Shown piece after piece: positions 6,885-13,527 of a stretch of 17,602 nt of DNA. Numbering within the stretch: the stretch's first letter is position 1; every line of letters starts with the position of its first letter. The notes beneath the pieces were generated by a model. The model saw only the letters and a program-made list of their open reading frames with translations, was not told the DNA's origin and made no database searches. A program made the translations under genes and the position numbers. Source of the stretch: an uncultured Bacteroides sp. (GTDB lineage Bacteria > Bacteroidota > Bacteroidia > Bacteroidales > Bacteroidaceae); assembly GCA_900553185.1 (NCBI GenBank), contig USCT01000032.1, forward strand, positions 1 through 17,602. Direction: 5' to 3'.

Positions 6885-6915
6885 CAAAAATACAACAAAA
6901 TTGAGAAAAAGCAAA
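6885..6915 (-). promoter_or_regulatory. Near-consensus Bacteroidota promoter for the 46-aa gene
   Basis: On the minus strand TTTG (6915-6912), a 19-bp spacer and TATTTTTG (6892-6885) match the -33/-7 consensus TTTG-N19-TAnnTTTG. The -7 box is 31 bp upstream of the ATG. This is the best promoter match in the window; it lies just after the prfB stop codon. Confidence 0.75.
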
Positions 6916-6929
6916 TAAAAAACTATTTT

Positions 6930-8045
6930 TTAGTCTTCGCTATCCGAAAATTCCATCAGATAAGCTTTGATAAAACCGTCAATCTTACCATCCATAACTC
7001 CGTTGACATCAGAAGTCTGGAAATTAGTACGATGATCCTTCACACGACGGTCATCGAATACGTAGCTGCGAATCTGAGAGCCCCATTCTATTTTTTTCTT
7101 TCCGGCTTCTACCTTCGCCTGTTCTTCCATACGATGTTTCAGCTCCTTGTCATACAAGATAGAACGCAACTGGCGCATGGCGTTTTCCTTGTTTTTCGGC
7201 TGGTCACGGGTTTCAGTATTTTCAATCAGGATTTCTTCCTCCTCACCGGTATACGGATCCTTGTACTGATAACGCAGACGGACGCCCGATTCTACCTTGT
7301 TGACGTTCTGTCCTCCGGCTCCGCCACTACGGAACGTATCCCATGACAATCGTGCCGGTTCTACCGTTACCTCAATGGAGTCGTCCACCAGCGGAGTAAC
7401 AAACACTGAGGCAAACGAAGTCATACGTTTTCCCTGGGCATTGTAAGGAGAGACACGAACCAGGCGATGTACCCCGTTTTCCCCTTTCAGATAACCGTAT
7501 GCGTACGGACCTTCGATATTCATCGTTACGGTCTTGATTCCGGCCTCATCGCCCTCCTGCAGGTTGGCTACCGACAGTTTATATCCATTGCTTTCAGCCC
7601 AGCGCATGTACATACGCATCAACATCGAGGCCCAGTCCTGACTTTCCGTACCTCCGGCTCCTGAATTGATTTTCAGGACACAATCCATCTGATCCGCTTC
7701 CGAGCGCAGCATATTCTTCAGTTCCAGCGCCTCTACCGCCTGAATAGCCTTGGCATACGCATCGTCTACTTCCGCCTCGGTCACCAGTTCATCCTTGTAG
7801 AAATCGAAAGCCAGTTCCAGTTCGTCCGACAATGTCTTGACCTCGTTATAACCTTCAATCCATCCCTGCAGACCTTTTACCTTTTTCATCTGAGCCTCTG
7901 CTTTCTTGGCATCGTCCCAAAAACCGGGAGCCTGTGTACGAAGCTGCTCTTCCTCCACCTGTACTTTCTTATTCTCAATATCCAGATAACGATAAAGTGC
8001 CGCAGTACGTTCTTTTACGTCCTTGAGTTGTTCTATTGTAATCAT
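6930..8045 (-). CDS. prfB: Peptide chain release factor 2 (RF2)
   Basis: Ends translation at UGA and UAA codons. The 371-aa protein has the full RF2 layout: an N-terminal helical domain, 'SGAGGTESQDW' (128-138), the codon-reading tripeptide region 'HRLVRVSPYNAQG' (193-205), the universal catalytic GGQ loop 'GAGGQNVNKVES' (G244, G245, Q246) and 'WGSQIRSYVFDDRRVKDHRT' (321-340). The tripeptide reads SPY where the E. coli protein has SPF. The gene is one uninterrupted frame from the ATG at 8045: the place where E. coli has its programmed CTT-TGA frameshift reads TAT-CTG-GAT here. Autoregulation by frameshifting is therefore absent. A -7 box lies 28 bp upstream. Confidence 0.98.
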   Translation of the reverse strand: MITIEQLKDVKERTAALYRYLDIENKKVQVEEEQLRTQAPGFWDDAKKAEAQMKKVKGLQGWIEGYNEVKTLSDELELAFDFYKDELVTEAEVDDAYAKAIQAVEALELKNMLRSEADQMDCVLKINSGAGGTESQDWASMLMRMYMRWAESNGYKLSVANLQEGDEAGIKTVTMNIEGPYAYGYLKGENGVHRLVRVSPYNAQGKRMTSFASVFVTPLVDDSIEVTVEPARLSWDTFRSGGAGGQNVNKVESGVRLRYQYKDPYTGEEEEILIENTETRDQPKNKENAMRQLRSILYDKELKHRMEEQAKVEAGKKKIEWGSQIRSYVFDDRRVKDHRTNFQTSDVNGVMDGKIDGFIKAYLMEFSDSED

Positions 8046-8073
8046 GTTGAAAACTTAAATTCTTTTGAGGGTA

Positions 8074-8081
8074 CAAAATTA
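8074..8081 (-). promoter_or_regulatory. Candidate -7 box for prfB
   Basis: Minus strand TAATTTTG matches TAnnTTTG, 28 bp upstream of the prfB ATG. No matching -33 TTTG is seen. Confidence 0.45.
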
Positions 8082-8107
8082 GCAAAAAAAGCGATGAAAT
8101 TTTCGAA

Positions 8108-8171
8108 ACGGTTTTGATTTTCTGCAAAGAACCCATTATAAATGAAGTGATTTGCAGAAAATCAATACCGT
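8108..8171 (-). terminator. Long inverted repeat just after acyl-CoA synthetase gene
   Basis: Arms 8108-8128 and 8151-8171 pair over 21 positions with one mismatch (13 inner pairs perfect: GATTTTCTGCAAA with TTTGCAGAAAATC), around a 22-nt loop. It starts 3 bp after the synthetase stop codon (8175), so it most likely folds in the 3' end of that mRNA as a terminator or stabiliser. No T-run follows directly, so classic intrinsic termination is not assured. Confidence 0.6.
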
Positions 8172-8174
8172 ATC

Positions 8175-9980
8175 TTATTCTTCATACATTTTTTCAATTT
8201 CCTTCGCATAATTTCTGAGCAGTACTGAACGCTTTATTTTCAGTGTATTGGTCAGTTCCCCCCGTTCCATGCTGAAAGGTTCCTTCAACAGTGTAAAACG
8301 CTTGATCTGCTCATAATGAGCAAACTGCTGCTGCAAGGTATCGATACGCGCCTGGAACAGACGGATTATCGCCGGATTCTGCAACAGGTCTTCCCTGTCC
8401 TTAAAGTCAATTTTATGCTCACGGGCGTATTTCTCCACCTGTGCATATTCGGGCACAATCAATGCCGAAACGTATTTCCGCTGATCGGCGATGATAGAAA
8501 TCTGGTCGATGTAACGGTCGACCACCATTTTGGTCTCAATGGCTTGCGGAGCAATATATTTTCCATTGGACGTCTTAAACAAGTCCTTGATCCGGTCCGT
8601 CAGATACAGGAATCCGTCCTTGAAATAGCCCGCATCGCCCGTATGAAACCATCCGTCGTCGGTAAACGCCTGCTTCGTAATGGCTTCTTTCTTGTAATAT
8701 CCCTTCGTAATGGTTCCACCGCGAAGCAGAATTTCATTGTTCTCACCGATCTTTACTTCCACACCCGGCAATACCCGTCCTACGGAACCGATGCGGAAAT
8801 CCCCTTTCCATTCGCAGGATACCGTGGCAGTACTTTCAGTCAGACCGTATCCGCCTATCATGTCAATGCCTACCGAATGAACGAATTCCTCCACTTTTTC
8901 CGGAATGGCCGCACCGGCGGTGGGAAAGAAATTTCCATTCTCTATGCCGAGTGTCTTTTTCAGCAGGCTATAAATGGTCTTCTCATAGAACTTGTATTTC
9001 ATACGCAGAAATGAAGGCGGCGTTTTCCCGTTCATCAGATAATCCACATTGTGTTCCTTGCCTACCTTCAGGGCATCCAGCATCAAAGCCTTCTTCAGGC
9101 CGTTGCTGCTGTGTATCTTGTCAAGCACCGCCGCATACACCTTTTCCCAGAAGCGCGGTACGCTGCACATGGCCGTAGGACGTATTTCCTTGATGGTCAT
9201 CTGAATGTCCTGAGGTTTCAGATTAATGCACAGCAGACATCCGCGGGTCAGGCAATAGAAAGACCATGCCCGCTCAAAGATATGGGTAAAAGGCAAAAAG
9301 TTCATGATGACATCGTTTTCGGTCAGAGTCTTCAAACGCAAGTCATGTCCCTTGAAGGCCGTCTCGTAGCACGAATGATGCAACATCACCCCTTTGGATT
9401 CGCCGGTAGTTCCTGAAGTATACAGGATATTGGCCAGGTCGTCTGTCGAAGATTCGGAAGTGCGTTTGTCCACTTCCGCCTGATACGGCTTTCCTTTCCC
9501 CAGTTCCAGGAATTCAGAAAAATAGATGGAATGCCGGTCGTTCGGCGAACGTTTTACCGAAGGATCGAATATGATGATCTGCTTCAACGAGCGACAAAGG
9601 TTCTGTACACGATAAGCCACATCGTACTGATACTGCTCACCTACAAACAGATAACGGATGGAAGCGTCTTCCAGGATGTAATGCACCTGCGCTTCCGAAC
9701 TCGTGGCATATAAAGGAATTGTTACCCCCCGTACGGCAAAAGCCCCGAAATCGACATACAGACATTCCGGCTTGTTCTGCGAAAAAACGCCCATGTTTTC
9801 TTGTACTCTTACCCCCAGAGCCATCATGGCATTCGAAACCTCATTAACTTTTTCCGCGAACTGATTCCACGTGACAGGGACCCAGAGAGACTGTGTGTAA
9901 TCACGGTATTTTAAGGCTATTTTATCCCCGTATTTATCCGCCTGAAGCGGAATAAGCCGGGACAAACAAGAATTGTTCAT
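8175..9980 (-). CDS. fadD: Long-chain fatty acid--CoA ligase (AMP-forming)
   Basis: Activates free fatty acids with ATP and CoA to acyl-CoA at the inner face of the membrane. The 601-aa protein has the ANL-superfamily motifs: the P-loop 'ILYTSGTTGESKGVML' (185-200), 'FLPFTHIFERAWSFYC' (228-243), 'GGYGLTESTA' (376-385), 'DGWFHTGDAGYF' (442-453) and 'DRIKDLFKTSNGKYIAPQAIE' (462-482, the hinge and its conserved K). The length is typical of the FadD15-like group common in Bacteroidota. The frame opens at a TTG (9986), but the ATG at 9980 is preferred. It is transcribed alone, divergent from argE. In Bacteroidota it probably serves recycling or uptake of exogenous fatty acids, since beta-oxidation is usually absent in this group; that role is inferred. 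Confidence 0.95.
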   Translation of the reverse strand: MNNSCLSRLIPLQADKYGDKIALKYRDYTQSLWVPVTWNQFAEKVNEVSNAMMALGVRVQENMGVFSQNKPECLYVDFGAFAVRGVTIPLYATSSEAQVHYILEDASIRYLFVGEQYQYDVAYRVQNLCRSLKQIIIFDPSVKRSPNDRHSIYFSEFLELGKGKPYQAEVDKRTSESSTDDLANILYTSGTTGESKGVMLHHSCYETAFKGHDLRLKTLTENDVIMNFLPFTHIFERAWSFYCLTRGCLLCINLKPQDIQMTIKEIRPTAMCSVPRFWEKVYAAVLDKIHSSNGLKKALMLDALKVGKEHNVDYLMNGKTPPSFLRMKYKFYEKTIYSLLKKTLGIENGNFFPTAGAAIPEKVEEFVHSVGIDMIGGYGLTESTATVSCEWKGDFRIGSVGRVLPGVEVKIGENNEILLRGGTITKGYYKKEAITKQAFTDDGWFHTGDAGYFKDGFLYLTDRIKDLFKTSNGKYIAPQAIETKMVVDRYIDQISIIADQRKYVSALIVPEYAQVEKYAREHKIDFKDREDLLQNPAIIRLFQARIDTLQQQFAHYEQIKRFTLLKEPFSMERGELTNTLKIKRSVLLRNYAKEIEKMYEE

Positions 9981-10004
9981 TATCAATTATTTTAATCTGT
10001 TTTG

Positions 10005-10012
10005 CAAATATA
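10005..10012 (-). promoter_or_regulatory. Candidate -7 box for acyl-CoA synthetase
   Basis: Minus strand TATATTTG matches TAnnTTTG, 24 bp upstream of the ATG at 9980. The -33 element is not recognisable. Confidence 0.5.
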
Positions 10013-10056
10013 TCATTTTATTTAGAATTACGCCGAAAAACACCTGTTTATTTCAT

Positions 10057-10101
10057 GCTTTCCGACAGGACCGGACAGCGGTACGGACCTGCTTTCCGAC
10101 A
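10057..10101. repeat. Direct repeat GCTTTCCGACA in fadD/argE divergent region
   Basis: An exact 11-bp direct repeat occurs at 10057-10067 and 10091-10101. The G+C-rich spacer contains an imperfect dyad (CAGGACC/GGACCTG). It lies between the two divergent promoters and could be a regulator site; function unproven. Confidence 0.35.
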
Positions 10102-10152
10102 AAATCCTTTACATTCTACCGCGGGATAGTTACGACTTACAGGAAAAAAAAT

Positions 10153-10160
10153 TATCTTTG
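10153..10160 (+). promoter_or_regulatory. -7 box for ArgE-type deacylase gene
   Basis: TATCTTTG matches TAnnTTTG and ends 25 bp before the ATG at 10186. It lies inside the longer open frame from 9973, which supports the downstream start. Confidence 0.6.
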
Positions 10161-10185
10161 CCACAAGATAAAAAACACAGATTTT

Positions 10186-11250
10186 ATGGTGGATTTAGGT
10201 TATTATACTTCAGAAGCGCTGACATTGCTCCAGGCACTCATTGGAATTCCTTCCATCAGCCGCGAAGAGGAAGCAGCTGCCGATTTCCTGCAAAACTACA
10301 TCGAAGAATCAGGAATCATGACCGGACGTTCCGGGAACAACATCTGGTGCATCAGCCCTATGTTCGACACAAACAAACCGACCATTCTGCTCAATTCTCA
10401 CATTGACACGGTAAAACCCGTAAACGGATGGCGCAAGCACCCGTTTACCCCCAAACAAGACAACGGCAAGTTATACGGACTGGGAAGCAACGATGCAGGT
10501 GCCAGCGTAGTCTCCCTGTTCCAGGCCTATCGCTATCTCAGCACGACCGAACAGGCTTACAACCTTATTTTTCTGGCTTCCTGCGAAGAAGAAGTGTCAG
10601 GCAAGAACGGTATCGAGAGTGTATTGCCACAGCTTCCTCCGATAGCACTGGGAGTAGTGGGCGAACCGACCGAGATGCATCCGGCCATAGCCGAAAAAGG
10701 ACTAATGGTACTGGACGTCACCGCACACGGTAAGTCGGGTCATGCTGCCCGCGATGAAGGAGAAAATGCCATCTACAAGATCCTTCCCGACATCGAATGG
10801 TTCCGGACCCACCAGTTTCCGAACGTATCGCCGCTGCTGGGCCCCGTCAAGATGACAGTCACACAGGTCAACGCCGGCACCCAGCACAATGTAATCCCTG
10901 ACACTTGCACGGCCGTAGTAGATATCCGGAGTAACGAATGCTATTCCAATCAGGAACTGTTCGAAGAAATCAGAAGCCATGTAGGAAGTGAAATCAAGGC
11001 CCGCTCGTTCCGGCTGAATTCTTCCAGCATTTCGCAGGACCACCCCTTTGTCCGTCGGGCCGTTTCCCTGGGAAGAGTCGCGTTCGGATCGCCCACCCTT
11101 TCCGACCAGGCACTGATGAACTTCCCGTCTGTCAAAATCGGACCGGGAAAATCCTCCCGTTCACACACGGCCGACGAATACATCATGATTCACGAAATAG
11201 AGGAAGCCATAGACCTCTACATCAAGATACTGGACGGACTGGTGTTCTGA
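10186..11250 (+). CDS. argE: M20-family deacylase, ArgE-type (N-acyl-ornithine deacylase)
   Basis: Zinc-dependent hydrolase that removes the acyl group from N-acylated ornithine in arginine synthesis. In Bacteroides the pathway uses succinyl rather than acetyl intermediates, so N-succinyl-ornithine is the likely substrate (inferred from the group). The 354-aa protein shows the M20 ligand set: 'LNSHIDTV' (H72, D74), 'GSNDAGA' (D103), 'SCEEEVSG' (E135 base, E136 ligand), 'GEPTE' (E160) and the C-terminal 'SHTADEYI' (H327). The dimerisation (lid) domain spans about 170-280. Residue 74 aspartate and the overall length fit ArgE/DapE rather than di- or tripeptidases, but DapE-like or other amidohydrolase activity is not excluded. 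The frame is open back to 9973, but the ATG at 10186 follows a -7 box and starts the conserved domain. No other arg gene is nearby. Confidence 0.88.
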   Translation: MVDLGYYTSEALTLLQALIGIPSISREEEAAADFLQNYIEESGIMTGRSGNNIWCISPMFDTNKPTILLNSHIDTVKPVNGWRKHPFTPKQDNGKLYGLGSNDAGASVVSLFQAYRYLSTTEQAYNLIFLASCEEEVSGKNGIESVLPQLPPIALGVVGEPTEMHPAIAEKGLMVLDVTAHGKSGHAARDEGENAIYKILPDIEWFRTHQFPNVSPLLGPVKMTVTQVNAGTQHNVIPDTCTAVVDIRSNECYSNQELFEEIRSHVGSEIKARSFRLNSSSISQDHPFVRRAVSLGRVAFGSPTLSDQALMNFPSVKIGPGKSSRSHTADEYIMIHEIEEAIDLYIKILDGLVF

Positions 11251-11278
11251 CAGAGAATCCCGGCCAGAAAACACATTC

Positions 11279-11325
11279 AAGCGGTCGCAGAGCATTGCCA
11301 TACAATGTCCTGCGACCGCTTTTTT
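11279..11325 (+). terminator. Intrinsic terminator of argE
   Basis: A 12-bp stem (AAGCGGTCGCAG, 11279-11290, with CTGCGACCGCTT, 11310-11321) has a further 5-bp inner stem (CATTG/CAATG) and runs into six T residues. It sits 28 bp after the argE stop and before the convergent envC stop. Confidence 0.88.
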
Positions 11326-11332
11326 ATCGGGA

Positions 11333-12700
11333 TCAATGCCGGATCCAGACTTCCGGATTCAGCTTGGCCGTTTCCTTACGCAACTGAAAATGCAGGATGG
11401 TATTTCCGTTGGCATCCGTATGTATCCTGCCGATTACGTCGCGGGTATGTATCTTGCTTCCTTTCTGTACCTGTACAGACTGCAGGTTGCAATATACCGA
11501 AATGTAATTGCCGTGGCGGACCAGCACGTTTGTCAGTCCGTTATATTGGAAAATAGCCGAAACCTCTCCATCGAAAATAGCCCGGGCATTCGCTCCGTCC
11601 TGTCCCTTGATGTCGATACCCTTATTGTCCAGCCGCACATTCCGGAGACCCTGCACCTCATACTGTCCGTAATGCCCGACGATTACGCATGGTCCCGTCA
11701 CAGGCATGGGTAAGGCACCCCGGTTTTTCTCAAACGACGACGACAGCACCCGGTCGTCAGAATCGGTGGCATACGCATCTATTCGGGGAGCCGGTGGAGC
11801 CGTTCCGGCAACAGCCTCTTCCTTACCTGCCGATGAGGAGGAAGCACCACCGGTACGTGCCGCTTCCCGGCGTCTGGCCTCGGCGGCCCTGGCTTCGGCC
11901 GCACGTTTCTCTTCGGCCAGCCGTTTGGCCTCAGCCGCTTTTCTCGCCTCTTCCCGTTTCCGGGCTTTCTCGATTTCTATTTCAATCAACCGGTCAATCT
12001 GCGCATTCAGTTTTTCGGCCGATTTCCGCTGTTTCTTCAGTTCGCCCTGCAGGCTGCGCTGTTTTTTCTGTAAAGACGCCACCAGGGTCTTCCGCTGTTG
12101 TTCCTGTTCCTGAAGCTTCTGTTTTTCGGCTTCTCCCTGTGCCAGCAGGTCTTCCTTAGCCTTCCGGCTGGCCAGCAGCGTACGCTGTTTCAGTGTCACC
12201 TGCTGCTGTTTCCGCTTCACCTGAATTCCCTGCAGGCGCTGATAGTCGGCGTATTCACGCACGTAGCGCATCCGCCGGTACATCTGTGTCAGGTTGTCGG
12301 CCGAAAAAATAAACATCAGCTTTTCCTGGATAGACTTGTTGCGGTACATGTATTTCACCGACCGCTCGTACTTCGCTTTCTTGTCGGCCAGTTCGCTTTC
12401 CAGCCGCGACAGTTCCACCTGAAGGCGGTCTACTTCCTGCTGGATAGTCTGTACATCACGCTCGATGGTACTCAGGTACTTCTGCCGTTCGTCTATCTGC
12501 CCGGTAATCAGCGCCAGATCGGCCAGCTGGCTCTTCACGTCCTTCCGGGTAGACTGCAACAGTGTTTCGGAAGCCGCTATCTGTTCCTTCAGCTCGTTGC
12601 GCTGCTTTTCCAACTGACGGATGGTACGGGTAGTCTGAGCCTGCACAAGCGTCAGACAAACGCACATCATGACCAGTATACCCACAACCCGTTTCATCAT
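11333..12700 (-). CDS. envC: EnvC-like murein hydrolase activator (degenerate LytM domain)
   Basis: Periplasmic coiled-coil protein that by family activates septal N-acetylmuramyl-L-alanine amidases for daughter-cell separation. It has 455 aa: a signal peptide (1-21, ends VQA), long coiled coils (about 23-245), a K/E/A/R-rich helix (245-283), a Ser/Pro linker and a C-terminal LytM/M23 domain (about 338-454). The LytM zinc ligands are changed: HxxxD reads N359-K-G-I-D363, YxHL reads Y403-C-N-L406, and HLH reads I435-L-H437. It is therefore probably not a peptidase itself, like E. coli EnvC. The start overlaps the stop of the DUF4292 gene as ATGA, so translation is probably coupled. An ATG one codon later is a possible alternative. 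Confidence 0.93.
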   Translation of the reverse strand: MMKRVVGILVMMCVCLTLVQAQTTRTIRQLEKQRNELKEQIAASETLLQSTRKDVKSQLADLALITGQIDERQKYLSTIERDVQTIQQEVDRLQVELSRLESELADKKAKYERSVKYMYRNKSIQEKLMFIFSADNLTQMYRRMRYVREYADYQRLQGIQVKRKQQQVTLKQRTLLASRKAKEDLLAQGEAEKQKLQEQEQQRKTLVASLQKKQRSLQGELKKQRKSAEKLNAQIDRLIEIEIEKARKREEARKAAEAKRLAEEKRAAEARAAEARRREAARTGGASSSSAGKEEAVAGTAPPAPRIDAYATDSDDRVLSSSFEKNRGALPMPVTGPCVIVGHYGQYEVQGLRNVRLDNKGIDIKGQDGANARAIFDGEVSAIFQYNGLTNVLVRHGNYISVYCNLQSVQVQKGSKIHTRDVIGRIHTDANGNTILHFQLRKETAKLNPEVWIRH

Positions 12701-13527
12701 TTCAGGAGCATTTTCAACAGTTCAGTCAGTTCAATACGCTGGTAACGGGAAGAAAGTTCCGTCCGGCTGTCCCAGTCACTGTCGACCGACAGACGTGAAA
12801 ACTTCATGTCCAGCGAAACCGGTTTATCCGTACCCGTCACATTTACCAGCATGTGCTGCGGAAAACTTTTTCCGTCCAGCCGTCCGAAATCGCTGTAACT
12901 CCAGTCCAGTCCGTACGACAAGCCCTTTACGCCAATCCGTGTCTTCTCAAGCTGTCCCTGATCGGCAGTCGTCCAGAAACGGCACGAAAACGCCTTGCCC
13001 GATTTCGGTTCCAGGCATGCCAGGTTTCCATCCTGTGTCACGGTAAAATCCGAAGCGTCGGCCACCGACAATTGTGTCTTCCGGGGTAGAAACAGCTCGT
13101 TCAGGAACAAAGACTGAAGTACATTGAAATTCAGGTCTACATGAACCAGCTCGCTGAGCACGCCAAACGACTCACGTACATACCGCTTGTTCATCCGGTC
13201 GACTACCAGAATGCCATCGGGAGTAATTTCCATCCGTGCCACTTCGATACCCAGCAACGGCGCTACCGACAACTGTATGACATCTCCCCGCCTGATGCGG
13301 AGGGTAGCGTTTACCTTGTTCGCACTTTTTCCCGTATTCAGGTTCAAAGCCACCTTCCCCGTCACACACTGCCACTGGGGTGCCCACTCGATAACCTTCT
13401 CCATATAGTCCGTACCTGTCAGCCCACCTATCACAGGTGTTTTCCGCGCGTTTCTGGTAGAAGAACAAGAGGCCGCCAACAAGGCTATGAGGCCTGCCAA
13501 AAGATAAAAGGATAGGTTCCGTTTCAT
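12697..13527 (-). CDS. DUF4292 lipoprotein, LolB-like
   Basis: A 276-aa lipoprotein: hydrophobic signal 6-18, lipobox LAASC, cysteine 21, followed by SSTRNARK (basic, so no surface-export signal; predicted to face the periplasm). The body matches what I know of the Bacteroidota DUF4292 family: 'W.CVTGKVALNLN' (about 53-65), 'ATLRIRRGDVIQLSVAPLLGIEVARMEITPDGILVVDR' (about 75-112). The alternating strands with a 'P-L-G-I-E' turn resemble the LolA/LolB fold, which carries lipoproteins to the outer membrane. The LolB role is an inference from fold-like pattern only. It overlaps both neighbours by ATGA (13524-13527 and 12697-12700), so the three genes are probably made together. Confidence 0.88.
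   Translation of the reverse strand: MKRNLSFYLLAGLIALLAASCSSTRNARKTPVIGGLTGTDYMEKVIEWAPQWQCVTGKVALNLNTGKSANKVNATLRIRRGDVIQLSVAPLLGIEVARMEITPDGILVVDRMNKRYVRESFGVLSELVHVDLNFNVLQSLFLNELFLPRKTQLSVADASDFTVTQDGNLACLEPKSGKAFSCRFWTTADQGQLEKTRIGVKGLSYGLDWSYSDFGRLDGKSFPQHMLVNVTGTDKPVSLDMKFSRLSVDSDWDSRTELSSRYQRIELTELLKMLLK

Noticed and set aside
9973..10185. A 71-codon N-terminal extension of the ArgE-type protein
   Set aside because: It would start upstream of the -7 box at 10153, overlaps the fadD start region and has no similarity to the M20 fold.
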